In this document: piece by piece, positions 23,791 to 35,289 of the stretch | Layout: every line of letters starts with the position of its first letter | Position numbering within the stretch: position 1 is the stretch's first letter | NCBI GenBank assembly: GCA_028564925.1 | Contig: CM053027.1 | Span: forward strand, 240,784,715 to 240,848,714 | Direction: 5' to 3' | Origin: Lithobates sylvaticus | Lineage: Eukaryota; Chordata; Amphibia; Anura; Ranidae | DNA: 64,000 nucleotides | Notes under the pieces: model-generated | Database searches by the model: none | The model's input: only the letters and a program-made list of their open reading frames with translations | Told to the model about the DNA's origin: nothing | Translations under genes and position numbers: made by a program

Positions 23791-24645
23791 ACTGTGCCAA
23801 TCACCCCATCTTTCCTGAGAATATCCCAGTGTTTCAAGATGATCCGTTCAAACTGTCTGTATTGTACATTATAATCAAAGACAATTTTTTACTCCTGCAG
23901 TTTAACACTTTTTTTTTTTTTTTTTTTTTTTTCTTATTCCACGTATTAGAATCCGCAACCAATGTTTGTCTGTCACGATTCCCTATCTCAACACGATCTA
24001 TAAGAACTTGTTCCTTTTTGGCAACCCTTTTGAAAAAATCTCTCCGCCAAGACTTGAGATTGAGCCTGATCAGAATCAAAGGCGCAATTGCGCCTGACGT
24101 GGATAAATTGGCCCCTAGGAATATTGCACAGCCAAGTGCTGCAATGGCAGCTATCTAATGGGATATACCCATTCCTATCTATTGGCTTGAAATATTTGCA
24201 TGTTTTAAAATGATCCCCCCTCCTTTTGAAAATTTCAAGATCCAAAAATGCAAGGTGTTCTGTATCCAAATGCTCCAAGTGAGAGAGATTTTTTTTATTG
24301 GTGGTGTTCAGCCCAAGCAGGAACGCTTCAGCCTGGGTTCACACTATAGCAAATTCGCAGCGGGGCAAAATACTGCGAATTCGCAGGACATTTGAAAACC
24401 CATTGTTTTCAATGGGGCACGTTCACACATGTCCGGTGCATGCGCAATGCGAATTGACGAAAACACGCAACCGTCTCTTGTGCGTTGCGGGACGGATCAG
24501 GTGCGAATTCAGGCCCATTATCTTCTATGGGCACGCATCTGATTCGCATGTGGCTTGCGTCCTGAACAGAAATTCGCGCCACTCCAACACCTCCCCTTCT
24601 TCCTGTTCCTCCACTGTGTCTTTTGAAATCCGGAATGGAACCAGC

Positions 24646-27206
24646 ATGTCCAAAAGAGGCCGAAAAGCGTCATCAAAGGAGAAAGAATCTGTGGATTGTG
24701 AGGAGTTGATCAGACTTGTGAGGGACAAACCCATGATTTATGACACCCGGCATCCTAAATATAAGAACAACGTTGCCAAAAAACGTGCATGGCAGGAAAT
24801 TGCCAGAGTGGAACAGGTGCTCTTCCCATGTTCAGGCTGACAAATGTAAGTTTATTTTATTACCTTTTACTACCTGTATATGCTGTCCTCTATTTTTTAG
24901 ATGGTGTACATTAATGTAATTTTATTAGATTTTACCAAACAGCATGTGGTCACCCCCAAATCTGTACCAGGCCACATGCTGTAAACATTGTGCACATAAC
25001 AGGTTTATCTAGGGATGGATGAGGGCCTAAATAAATGCATATTCTTATAATTCCTAAGGTCAGTAATATGACATACACCAGAAATGTGAGGTAAAAAAGT
25101 TTTATTTTTCAAAGGGCAAAATTAAATACAACATTTTTCAGACAGCACACTTAGCATTATATTATCATGCATTTCCATCCAGGAAAAAAATACATATTTA
25201 TTTTTAATCAATAGAATTCATCTGCCAAGGCACCTCCCCAGCTGGTGACAAAAAAAAATCTTAAATTTTTCTCTAATAAGTGTACCAGTAGTGGTGCCCC
25301 TAGGAATATTGCAATGTGCTGCCTCCATGTTATGGGTCAGGGAATCGTCAAAAAGAAACCCATCTCTTTCACGCACATAGTTGTGCAGGGCACAGGCAGC
25401 TTTAATTGCACTGATCGCATGATCAATACTCAGGGTAATAGAGGTATGCAGGAATCTCCACTTATTGCAAAGATTTCCAAATGTACATTCTACTATCCTG
25501 CCTGCCCTAGTCAGCCTATAATTGAACACTCTTTTTTCAGTTGTCAAAGAGCGACTTGAATAAGGCCTGAGCATGTTCTGGGACAATGCGAAAGCTTCAT
25601 CTCCAACAAATACATGTGGGAGAAGAGGCTCTGTAGTCCCTGGCAGGGCAGAATTATTGGGCAAGTCTAGTGTATTGTCACGCAGCATGCGGCCAAATGA
25701 GGAATGTGAGAATACACTAGAATCTGAGCTGCTGCCATAAGAACCTACATCAACATAAATAAATTTATAATTTGCGTCTGCCACTGCCATTAATACCAAC
25801 GAAAAATATTTTTTGTAATTAAAAAATTGGCTCCCACTAGCTGGAGGCTTGAGGATGCGTACATGTTTGCCATCAATGGCTCCAAGACAGTTGGGGAAGT
25901 TGCATCTCTCCCAGAATAGGTCCGCTATCATCAGCCATTCTTATGGTTTGGGCTTCTTCATCACAATGTCTTTCAGTTCTTCCCATATGACTAGGCAGGT
26001 AGCATGAACAATGCCACAAATCGTTGATTTTCCAACCTTAAATTCATAGTGCAAAACTTCCAAAGGAATTCCCTGTTGCTAGGTACCTAAAATGACGAAA
26101 AAAAAAAATCATTATGTTGTCCTTTATTTTTCAGTGCGGTACTTACAGACAAGATGGCGTAGCATGCGTGATGCTTACAGAAAATACATGAGGCACCTCA
26201 GAGAAAAACGGAGTGGCTCGGGGGCAGCGCCTAGGGTACCCTATATGTATGCCAGGGACTTGGATTTTCTACAACCCATAGTGGAGATGAGGGAGTAAGT
26301 TTTCATTTACATCATCTATGTAACGCACAATCTGGTAATCATCAATATGCCGAGATCATTTTTTTAATTTTTACTCTAAAAAACAGGACAGAATCTAGTT
26401 GGGAGGAGCAAGATGTTTTGGAGGAAGAACAAGAAGAACAAACAGAGGAGGAAGCACCCATTGATATTCCAGAAGACACAGAGGATTTAGCACTAATCCA
26501 AACATCTTCCAGTCTCTGGGAAACTCAGCCAGAAGAAGAATGTTCAGGGGCAGAGGAGGCTGTTCCTGGGCCATCCTCTGCTCCTGCACAAATTGATCAG
26601 CCTGGCAGAGTGCCACGGAGGAGCCCAGCAATATCCCAACCAGACCTAAGTGAGCGCTTATTAGACATGTTAAAAAACATGACAGGAAAGGTGGATGCAT
26701 TTTTATGTCCCGATACAATCCTGGCGCTCAGTTTTGTACCCCTAATTAAAAAGATACCCCCAGAGCGGTACTATGAAATGCGCAAAACTATAGAAAAAAT
26801 GCTGCACTCCTTCTCCCAGCCACAGGAGGAAGCTGCATTTAAATACCCAAATGTGCCCCAACCAAGACCTCCCCATCACTACCCAAGATACCCGCACTAC
26901 CCTGAGCAGCAACACCATCCTTATCCCTATAATCCACCATCATATCCCTCAAGTTATGACAGGCCAATCTCCAGATATGAAGGGCCACCCAGTAACCTTC
27001 CCTATCCCATCCCATCCCCACTTCCTTCAATTAGGGCCCCCCCCCCCCCCCAAACTCAGGGTATGTATGGGCAAAGTCAACATGGGGAGGCTAGGCCTGC
27101 TCACCACACTGCCAGTGATGTCCCAGCTTCCACTACGGAATACTCCTATGATGCCCCTTTCCAAAAAACCTATCAAAATCCTGTGATGAGCTCTGTTCTG
27201 GGTTAA
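24646..27206 (+). CDS. Harbinger MADF/Myb-like protein, three exons
   Basis: Inferred exons are 24,646 to about 24,846, 26,135-26,294 and 26,387-27,206. Exon 1 starts MSKRGRKASSKEKESVD and enters a MADF domain (LIRLVRDKPMIYDTRHPKYK, KRAWQEIARV). Exon 2 completes it with LQTRWRSMRDAYRKYMRHL. Exon 3 is an acidic, then Pro/Tyr-rich C-terminus ending at TAA 27,204-27,206. Exons 2 and 3 join in frame through GTAAGT and AACAG. At the first junction the donor AAAT-GTAAGT is strong, but the exon-1 frame meets TGA a few bases earlier, so one base seems lost or gained near 24,825. In this superfamily the partner binds DNA and brings the transposase to the nucleus and the element ends. Confidence 0.75.
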
Positions 27207-28491
27207 GGACCAACATGACACATTTTGATAGAACAGGGAAGAGGCCTACTTGACAGGCTAGTTTTTTTATTTTAAGTTATTGCAGAGTTAATTTATGTTT
27301 TATACATGGGTAAAGTTTATATTTTTATGATATTTTATGATACGTGAATAAATAATTATTCCTACATTTTTTGTGCGGTCATGTTTTGACAAATACCCAG
27401 GTTAAAAAACATAAAAAAAGAAAAAAACATGGTCAATCTAACGCATAACAAATGACATGAGTGATAATTACCTTAATGTGATCAATAATCTTTCAGCAGG
27501 CTGGATACTTGTTTGGAAGCTCGTGTTCTGACACTCCAAGCGAGGGGAGATTAAGCCCAGCAATTCGTCAAAACTGAGTAAACAAAAAAAACATCATAAA
27601 TACATGTGGGAAAAACAATGGGGCATACTGTAAAAAAAAAGTAAGGTAAGTGGTTAAGGACATTATTTAGGGTAACAAGGCAGGCATCCTTAGTTCCAAT
27701 CTAACTATGGCTAAATAAGTGACAGGAAACCAAAAAAAAGGCATATGGGTCCTCATTTCAACAAATAAGAAGCCACTGGCCTTTTAAATTAACAGTAACA
27801 ATTTGTCTGAGCCAAAAATGCTAAACAAAGCTGCGTGGCAGCACCACCACCCACAAAGCAACTTGTGACTACCAATTTTGGGCCAAGGTATTTGGGGGGT
27901 AAAAATCCAAAAAAAAAAAAAAAAGGATCTGGCTTACACCAGGAGGGGGGTGCAAGGTGAGGCTAATTTAGTGCCCTTAAGGTTGCATGCAGAAATAATG
28001 TACAGTTGGTATTGTGGGGGGGGGGGGGGGCAAGGCTTATTAGTTACAATAATCTTAACATAACATAATCACACATAGGTTAGACTGGATGGACTTGGGT
28101 CTTGCAAATATAAAACACAAAATACATCTAGGGCTACAAATTAAGTATGGTTTGTCAGAAACCGTACTCACCTACTAATTGACATGCGGGTGAAATTGAA
28201 AAATTTCCCTTCATGCCCACGGAGGTGCCCATACAATATCATGAACTGGCCTCTTTCTTCTCGATTTGCAATGATGGGATGAACCCAGTATCTTCGTCTT
28301 CTCCGCATCCTTCTGCGATTTTCTTCTTCCAGCAAGATTGCTGCTGTGGCAGCAACAACAGTTGGCATGATCATTGGCAGAGCAGCACACATCTTGCAAC
28401 GAAACACACACAACACAGGTACAGACTGCTGGACAACCAGAAAGTGGAGACTGAGCTCCCATGTTTTATAAGCAGCCGCACAATCAGCCAA
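25218..28491 (-). CDS. Harbinger (HARBI1-like) transposase, three exons
   Basis: Inferred exons are 28,172 to about 28,491, 27,472-27,573 and 25,218-26,086. Exon 1 holds RRRRRYWVHPIIANREERG, the usual N-terminus. Exon 2 adds FDELLGLISPRLECQNTSFQ and ERLLITL. Exon 3 begins RYLATGNS and carries the DDE nuclease: CLGAIDGKHVRI (first Asp), VDVGSYGSSSDSSVF (second Asp) and RIVECTFGNLCNKWRF (Glu). Borders are GT/AG and phases agree at both joints. Exon 3 has an apparent one-base frame change shortly after RYLATG and an in-frame TAA before EWLMIADLFW; the DDE domain itself is open for 237 residues. Likely inactive, but only just. Confidence 0.8.
27880..28120. other. Non-coding interior of the Harbinger with LINE-tail fragment
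   Basis: It lies in transposase intron 1. A GACTGGATGGACTTGGGTCTT piece near 28,083 resembles the LINE tail at 16,415-16,440. Short G and A runs are also present. Confidence 0.4.
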
Positions 28492-29228
28492 AAAGCTTGG
28501 TCAGCACAAAATTAGCAACTCAAATTAGGCAGGAAGGGTTACTAATGAATTTGCTGCGGCTTCGCACCGAAAACGCGTACAATCCGCAGAACAGCCGGCC
28601 TTTCACTGCGCAGTCATGCAGGGCCTTGAATTCGCACCGCACTAGTCTGAACCCAGGCTCAAGGCTGACTGTATCTCCTTCCCAGACCATAATCAAAGCA
28701 TCAATATAGGCTTTGTAGCAAACAAGTTGCCCAGGGCGGTCATGGAAAATGGATGACTCCTCTCATAGTGCCATGAATAAGTTTGCCACACTAGGGGCAA
28801 ACTTGGCCCCCATAGCTACACCCATGATCTGAAGGAAAAACTGCCTGTCATACCAGAAATAGTTCTTACGCAGAATTCCAGGCACTGTATCTGTATGATG
28901 TGCTTGGTATCCTTAAAAAGAAGTCTATATACTGTCCAAAGCAGGAGGACACAGAGTCAATGCCATTCACAATGTGTCTCCCAGGTGGAGAGTGGGAATC
29001 CTTATGAATTTTTGGTAGGTAATAGATAATCAGTGTCCTACATGTCCCCTAATAGACATTGCATTCCTTCCCTGTAGAAGATTTTACTCATTACTACAAA
29101 ATCTTTTTTTGGTTGCCAATGAGGAGACGCCATTTGTACTATATAAAGGGTCCCTAACGTTCTTTACTTTCATATTTTCTAAGACATATGTATGGAATTT
29201 GTTGAAATTGCGTACTGGAGAAAACTTA

Positions 29229-30015
29229 AAGTGGAGTTGCACACAAAAATGGAACTTCTGCTTTTCGGAATCCTCCCCCCCCCCCCCCCCCTCCGGTGTC
29301 ACATTTGGCACTTTTCAGGGGGGAGGGGGGGAGCAAATACTTGTCTAATCCAGGTATTTTGCTCCCACTTCCAGGCATAGAAAGCTGAGCCACCCGCGGG
29401 TATCTACGCAACTTCCAGGGCCTTCTTTTGCCCCCATATTTGTTTCCTGCAGGTGAAAAGTCTGCTTTGGGACCTGGAGCCCGGGGATTTCTTAGAGATC
29501 CGGGTGGGATGAAATCCCCAGCCCTGGGTCCGGGATTTGAGACTCACTGGCACACTGATTGTTCAGGTGTGTGTGGGCCTGATAGTAGAGTCAGGACCAT
29601 GGTTCTGGGCTCCACCCTCCCGAGGAGTCCAGGCTTGCAAGGGAGAACCCAGAGAGTGCAGGTGTGCACTGAAATAGCCATTGAGTGCAGGCTGCACTGT
29701 GTAAGCCTGAGTCTGCGGTTTCTGACAGTAGTCAGGAGAGCGCCATGTGGGAGCCTGAGCAGTGGTGCATCTGCTGCTGGAGAGAGCCAGGTGGCTTGGT
29801 ATTTTTGCAATGCTGCATGTGTAAGCCAGGAGGCTGAATATCCTTTTATTTGTTGCTGGCAGTGAAAACCCCCCTGCGAGGGAAACCACTTTTGTTTTCA
29901 TTTATGGAACTTTGTTTGATTTTCTTTAATAAAAGTGGGCCAACAAGTCCTGAAAAGGAATCTGTGTGGACTGTTCTCGCTAGCGGGTGCTACACTTGAG
30001 CTAAACAACTCCCAA
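29229..30015. mobile_element. TTAA-starting repeat and possible solo terminal repeat
   Basis: CTTAAAGTGGAGTTGCACAC at 29,229 resembles TTAA-element left ends here (AGTGGATG, AGTGGCG). About 29,500-30,000 looks like one regulatory repeat with an AATAAA at 29,929. Its right border is unclear, and a retroelement-type solo LTR fossil is possible but unproven. Confidence 0.35.
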
Positions 30016-30206
<191 letters not shown>

Positions 30207-30230
30207 GTATTCCTTTTTTCTGCCTCCTAG

Positions 30231-30310
30231 GTTTCGTTTATCGAACAAACGAAATGTCAGAGAATGCCTAGCAGATGGAACGTGGAGCAACGTTCTTCCT
30301 GAATGTGATG
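30231..30310 (+). CDS. Exon 2b: second half of CCP2
   Basis: Acceptor CTGCCTCCTAG and donor GTAATT bound 80 bp, entering in phase 2 and leaving in phase 1. It encodes [20 protein letters not shown], then VLPECD, which supplies cysteines 3 and 4 and the conserved Trp. With exon 2a it makes a 59-residue sushi domain with all four cysteines. The phase match across 18.9 kb is good evidence that both are real exons of one gene. Confidence 0.88.
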
Positions 30311-30829
30311 GTAATTGTAACATTGGCATTTGCTACTCTTACATTCAGTATTCACACTTTCGTGTAGTTTATACTGTAAATTTCTATTCCATTTCATTCA
30401 TTTTGTTTTGTTGTGACTGAACCACTTGTTGGTAGTCACCTCATTCACCACACTGGTTTAAAAGCTTTTAGCCATTGTCGTGTTTCCTACAAACCATATA
30501 CTCAAAAATGAAAACACATTGTACATATAAGCATGAAGATAACAATGCCCACTGTGCTCTTACAGAGGTTTGGTATGAATACATTGTACAGTCAGAAAGC
30601 ACTGAACTCTCTACTACAAAATCTACAGTCAAACCTGCCTTGTGATTTTAGAATTCGTCTGGTAAAGTTTGGCCCATAATGGATGATGACCTGCATATTC
30701 TCTGATCCTTTGCACTGGGTTTTAAAAAATAAAAATATTGTTTGCCTGACATTACCTTCTATCAAACAGTCTCTCAGAGATTCAGTTCAAAATGTCATAC
30801 AAGAGGCCATTGGTATAAAGTGGAGCAAG
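30311..30829. other. Intron stretch, nothing recognised
   Basis: No credible coding frame or element end. Confidence 0.5.
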
Positions 30830-31135
30830 CTCTGTTAAAGGAATACTGTACTCCACTTTCATGGGGAAAAAAAAAAAAATGGCAAAAAAAACAAATAGTG
30901 TGTATATGTATGGTATACAAGTGAGAAACAAGTCCTATTGTATGTTAGTAAGTAAATGCAATATGGCTACCTGGAAGCGTTCTGTACACTGGTGGTGTAC
31001 AGAACGTCCCCCAGGTATGTCCTTTCCTGCTCGAGTGATTTGCTTGCTTATTTTCCCAGAAGTCTGCACTAAAATACAAAACCAGTCTTGTGCCTCCCCT
31101 GCAACAAAAATTTAATTTTTGGTGTGATATTCCCA
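30830..31135. repeat. Dispersed repeat related to 713-943
   Basis: Starts TTAAAGGAATACTGTACTCC and shares AATATGGCTACCTGGA and nearby blocks with 713-943. It is probably a degraded TTAA-type element. Confidence 0.5.
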
Positions 31136-31223
31136 AAGAAAATCACATCTAAAGGAATGCAGACCCTGCAGTTTACCTCTTTAGAGCCCTGCAGGTGCAG
31201 CAGCTGATTGATAATTACAAAAC

Positions 31224-32056
31224 CACCAGTGATGTAAGTAACTGAGTTAAAATAAACTGAGTTACGTAACTCAGTTACTTTAGAGGGTAACTAGTAATCT
31301 AACTAATTACTTTTCCCCTCATGGTAACCCAGTTACCATTACTTTGGCTTAGTTACCCCAATTACATCTACCGCCACTAGATGGCAGTAGTGTAATTCCG
31401 GTGTCCTGCCGAAAAAGTTCCCCCGCCGGATAAGGACCCCCTGTACTGCGCAGGCGCAGGGCTTGCGCAGTACGAAGGACTACGGAGCTTCCTGAAAATT
31501 GCCGAACTTAAACAGCTCTGAGTGAACTCTACACCACGCAGGCGCAGTTAACATGTAATTGTACGAGGCGATGCCGCACGCTCCCGATGCTCGTGCTACT
31601 CTGCAAGGGGCGTCTATCGTGTAACTAAGGGGCGGGTCTAGTATTACTGTAACCAAGGGGCGCATTTATTATTATTGTTATATATCGAGCTCTGCCCATT
31701 AATTTAACATTCGCCCTCTTCTGTAGCCATCCGCCCCTTACACGATATAATAATAATAGACCCGCCCCTTGCTTACACGCTATAACAGATCTGCCCCTTG
31801 GTTAGAGTAATAATAGAGCAGCCCCTTGGTTACACGATATATAACAATAATAAATGCGCCCCTTGGTTACAGTAATACTAGACCCGCCCCTTAGTTACAC
31901 GTATAGAATATTTAAAAAAAAAAGTCACAGTTACTTTGCTGAGTAACTAATTACTTTTCCAATGTAGTAACTGAGTTACTAACTCAATTACTTTTTGGGA
32001 GAAGTAATTTGTAACGTAACTAATTACTTTTTTAAAGTAAGATGACCAACACTGAA
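31224..32056. mobile_element. AGTTAC-rich element with internal palindrome
   Basis: Both ends are rich in GTAACTGAGTTAC and AGTAACTAATTAC, in opposite orientation, with CCAACACTG near the right border and CCAGTGATG near the left. Inside, 31,616-31,690 and 31,835-31,905 are inverted copies containing GGGGCGGGTCTAGTA. A vertebrate TAACTxxTTAC-type MITE is the likely class; nothing is encoded. Confidence 0.6.
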
Positions 32057-32522
32057 AACCACTCCCACACAGATTCACTTGGCACTCGGACACAGACAAA
32101 CAGCTATTTCTCCAGAAAACAAAATGTAGGAATCTGCGACACGGTTTGTTAAAATACTTAAAAATGTGCATAGATTTTCCAGAGGGAAATGTTTTTTTCT
32201 CAACAAAAGTAGAGTTACTTTTTAAGCTTTGAAATGGATATGCAGCCCCTTTGAGAAGAACCATTGTTCTAAAGCTACAGCACAGTCTCTAATACTTGGC
32301 CTATCTGCTTTAGAGAGGGTTTCACGTGAGTTTTTTAAAATTTATGTATGTAAAAGCATGGCATTCAGTAATTGGCCCTAAAATTTCAGATTGGTAGATA
32401 TAACATGAATAAGGGCTGTGTAGGGTAAATGTTTCACACGTTATGGACTATCATTCTGTACTAAATTATAAAGTAAATGGTAATGATTCTCCAAATAAAA
32501 AAATAATAATAAAAAAAAATAC
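32057..32522. other. Intron stretch, nothing recognised
   Basis: No element ends or coding evidence. Confidence 0.5.
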
Positions 32523-32526
32523 TTAA

Positions 32527-33491
32527 CCACTTCTGCCCCGGAAGATTTTACCCCTTTCCTGACCAGAGCACTTTTTGCGATTCGGCACTGCGTCGATTTA
32601 ACTGATAATTGCGTGGTCGTGCGACGTTGCACCCAAACAAAATTTACGTACTTTTTTCCCCACAAATAGACCTTTCTTTCTTTTGGTGGTATTTAATCGC
32701 CTCTGCAGTTTTTAAATTTTTTGCGCTATAAACAAAAAAAAGCGACAATTTTGAAAAAAAACGCGCAATATTTTTTACTTTTTGCTATAATATCCCCAAA
32801 AAATATATAAAAACGTTTTTTTCCTCAGTTTAGGTCGATATATGTAGTCCATCGACCTAAATATGGGTCTTCTTCTAAATATGTAGTCTTCTACATATTT
32901 TTGGTAAAAAAAATCGCAATAAGCGTATATTGATTGGTTTACGCAAAAGTTATAGGGTCTACAAAATAGGGGATAGTTTTATGGCTTTTTTTTTTTATAT
33001 ATAAAAAAAAATTGTCTTACTAGTAATGGCGATCTGCGATTTTTTTATTTTTATTTTTTTTTTTTTTAATCAGGACTGCAACATTATGGCGGACATGTCG
33101 GACAATTTTGACAAATTTTTGGGACCATTTGCATTTTTTCAGCGATCAGTGCTATAAAAATGCATTGATTACTGTAAAAATGTTAAGAAGGGGTTAAGTG
33201 TGCCCTAGTGTGTTTTCTAACTGAACGGGGAAGGGATTGTGCAGGGGAGATGACAGATCGCTGTTCATACTCTGTATGAACAGATGATCTGTCTGTTCTC
33301 CCCTCAGAGAACCGGATCCCAGTTCTCTGTGTGCCCTGTATCCGCTCCATGGGCTAGCAGGGGGTGTGCCTCCGGTGGCGCGCACGCGCCTCCCCCTAGT
33401 GGCTGTCTATGTTACCGACATAACATGATGGCAATTCGCGCAGCCGAGCCATGTTGCCGCAGTACAACTGCGGCGGCTGGTCGGCAATCGG
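32527..33491 (+). mobile_element. Complete TTAACCACTT-type element
   Basis: The cleanest short copy: TTAA at 32,523-32,526 and 33,492-33,495, left CCACTTCTGCCCCGG and right GCTGGTCGGCAATCGG. It has all the family blocks (CACTGCGTCG, CCACAAATAGA, TGGTTTACGCAAAAG, ATGGCGGACATGTC). About 965 bp, nonautonomous. The TTAA duplication points to piggyBac-type mobilisation. Confidence 0.85.
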
Positions 33492-33969
33492 TTAAAGACA
33501 TCTTCAGCCGGTCTTTCTTCCCGGTTTGCAGGCTCCGGTCCTTTGAATGGCTTAGCCATGATTACGTCACTGTTTATGGCACAGGGCTCTGAAGGAATGG
33601 CACGGGTATGCCGATCCATCCAGACCGCATGCACCGGTGATGTCGCTGGTGGCTACACAAGTAAAAATTTCCTAAATGGTGCACATGCAGATATTTACAG
33701 TACCTACAGGTGAGCCTTCTTCTAGGCTTACCTGTCGGTAAAACTTAAACAAGTGACCTTTACTACCACTTAAAAACTATTCTGTGGGCCACAGGGTTGA
33801 ATATAAATAACAAAACTGTATCAATGCTCTGTGATTTTATAGACATGAACTCTATTGTTTAAGTTTAGATGAACCATGCTTACATGACTTTGTTGTCTTT
33901 CACTTTAAAACTATGAGGGAACCTTTTTTCTCTAAATGTGTATATTCTGTCATTTTATTTTACTTATAG

Positions 33970-34149
33970 CTATAATATGTGCTGCACCAGAATCACCAGC
34001 TAATGGAGAATATTATCCACAAAAAGATGAGTACAATTATTTGGATTCTGTAACATTTTCATGCCAGAAGCCTTTAGAAGTTGCTGGCAGTGCTTCTATA
34101 GCCTGTACAGGAACGGGGGAATGGAATTCCAAATCTCCTACATGCAAAG
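33970..34149 (+). CDS. Exon 3: CCP3 domain
   Basis: Acceptor TTTACTTATAG and a weaker donor GTTAGA bound 180 bp, phase 1 to 1. It encodes IICAAPESPANGEYYPQ, LDSVTFSCQKPLEVAGSASI, ACTGTGEW and SPTCK, with four cysteines and the Trp. The layout (CxxPxxPxNG, then YxxxxSVTFSC) resembles the third CCP of C4BPA. The Gly-Tyr usually following the second cysteine is replaced by KP. Spacing to the next exon is short (463 bp). Confidence 0.9.
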
Positions 34150-34359
34150 GTTAGAAATATGGCCTTTTTATGCTTGTATCAATGTATTTTAGACTAGGAT
34201 CTAGAATTTGAGGTTTGTTAGTTTCAGCAAGAAAGTTAAGGTGACTGTAACCATATTCGCGATTTATTGCGCTATAATCGTGGCAAACCTGCACCGTGTT
34301 TTAGTTGTCATTGAAAATGAATAGCGACTGAATCTTTGAGATTGCAGACAGAATCGTGG

Positions 34360-34880
34360 CATTATATATGTGACTATGCTTCATGTTAAACCCTAAATAT
34401 GGGTACAGCAGGAAACCTGATCAAACACCTGGACTTGGCCTTTACAGTTTTGCATACATAATAATTAGTGATACTTATACATTTTTTTTTTTATTTTTTT
34501 TTTGTGATAGTTGGAAAACATTGTAATGTAGTGCAGCAGAAAGAAGGTCACCATTTATATGCCATCTCCAGGTATTAATCTTTTTTTTTTTTTTTTTTTT
34601 TTCTCAATTTAGCTGTAAATTGTCCTAATCCAGAGGTTACAAATTCAAGAAGACTGTCAGGGTTCACTGGCCCATACACATTGAATTCTGCTATATCGTT
34701 TGAGTGTAATCAAGGCTTCTTACTGAAGGGGTCCGGTTCAATCTCATGCAACATTGATAGTCAGTGGGTACCTGCAATTCCACAGTGTGCAAGTAAGTAT
34801 ACAGCATTTGGGGAAAAAATAAATAAAAAAAAAAGTATGCTTCATTACCCTCTTTAATAAGTGAAACCTAAAAACTACTT
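34360..34880 (+). repeat. Segmental duplication, copy 1 (around exon 4)
   Basis: Intron and exon sequence from GCTTCATGTTAAACCCTAAA to AAGTGAAACCTAAA is repeated at 39,235-40,310 in the same order and strand, covering both flanks of the exon. Confidence 0.85.
34613..34792 (+). CDS. Exon 4: CCP4 domain
   Basis: Acceptor TCTCAATTTAG and donor GTAAGT bound 180 bp, phase 1 to 1. It encodes VNCPNPEVTNSRRLSGFTGP, YTLNSAISFECNQGFLLKGS, SISCNIDSQW and IPQCA. The SGF-GP-Y sequence and GFxLxGSxSIxC motif match C4BPA CCP4, one of the domains near the C4b-contact end of that protein. All fold residues are present. A near-copy is exon 5, 5.4 kb downstream. Confidence 0.9.
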
Positions 34881-35289
34881 CTAAGGGTCATGTTAAAGTC
34901 GGACCATACGATCTTTGTACAATCAACTTAACTTTAGATTTACAAAGCATATGTGAAATGGGGGGGGGGGGGGGGGGGTAACCCTGTGACAGGAGACGTT
35001 TGCTGTAAGATTCTGCAGAAAAGCATAGTGGTGAATTTGCTGGAGATCGATCGATCGATCGATCAGGCGTACTGCCTATACGTACACAGCACAACTAGGC
35101 CTATAGGGGCCTTTACTTGAGGTGAGAGGCTGGGGGAAACAGTGGGGTGCACCCCTGAACAGCATGGATCAGCACCGAGCATTGGAACACTGACTGCACT
35201 AATTGTTTCATGCACTCATAAGAAGAACTATCAAAGAATTTGAGTGCACACTGTGTGTTTATTTTCACACATTGTTTTTTGCACAAATT
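34881..35289. other. Intron stretch with a poly-G run
   Basis: A G homopolymer (about 34,961-34,978) and a GATC repeat (35,047-35,064) are the only features seen. Confidence 0.5.

Larger units (their letters stand above)
24331..28658. mobile_element. PIF/Harbinger transposon, both genes present
   Basis: A 4,328-bp element with inverted ends GCCTGGGTTCA(C/G)ACTA and a TCA target duplication (24,328-24,330 and 28,659-28,661). It encodes the two classical Harbinger proteins, a MADF/Myb-like DNA-binding protein on + and an HARBI1-type transposase on -. Their exons interlock: MADF exon 1, transposase exon 3, MADF exons 2-3, transposase exons 2 and 1. It inserted in the Penelope-like reverse transcriptase. 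Few disruptions are seen, so it is comparatively young. Confidence 0.88.
23790..29228 (-). mobile_element. Penelope-like element 1, interrupted by a Harbinger
   Basis: Minus-strand pieces on either side of 24,331-28,658 form one Penelope-like reverse transcriptase: PKIHKDSHSPPGRHIVNG (about 28,970-29,020), VAMGAKFAPSVANLFMAL and a YID-type active-site motif (about 28,680-28,830), then FLDLEIFKRRGDHFKTCKYF and NGYIPLDSCH (about 24,130-24,250). Motifs and order match the element at 43.5-54.35 kb. No GIY-YIG endonuclease remains and the element is decayed. Confidence 0.75.

Noticed and set aside
28400-28491. First ATG of the minus frame at 28,491 as the transposase start
   Set aside because: Conserved sequence begins only near RRRRRYWVHP; a later Met (KMCAALPM region) is equally likely, so the start is left approximate.
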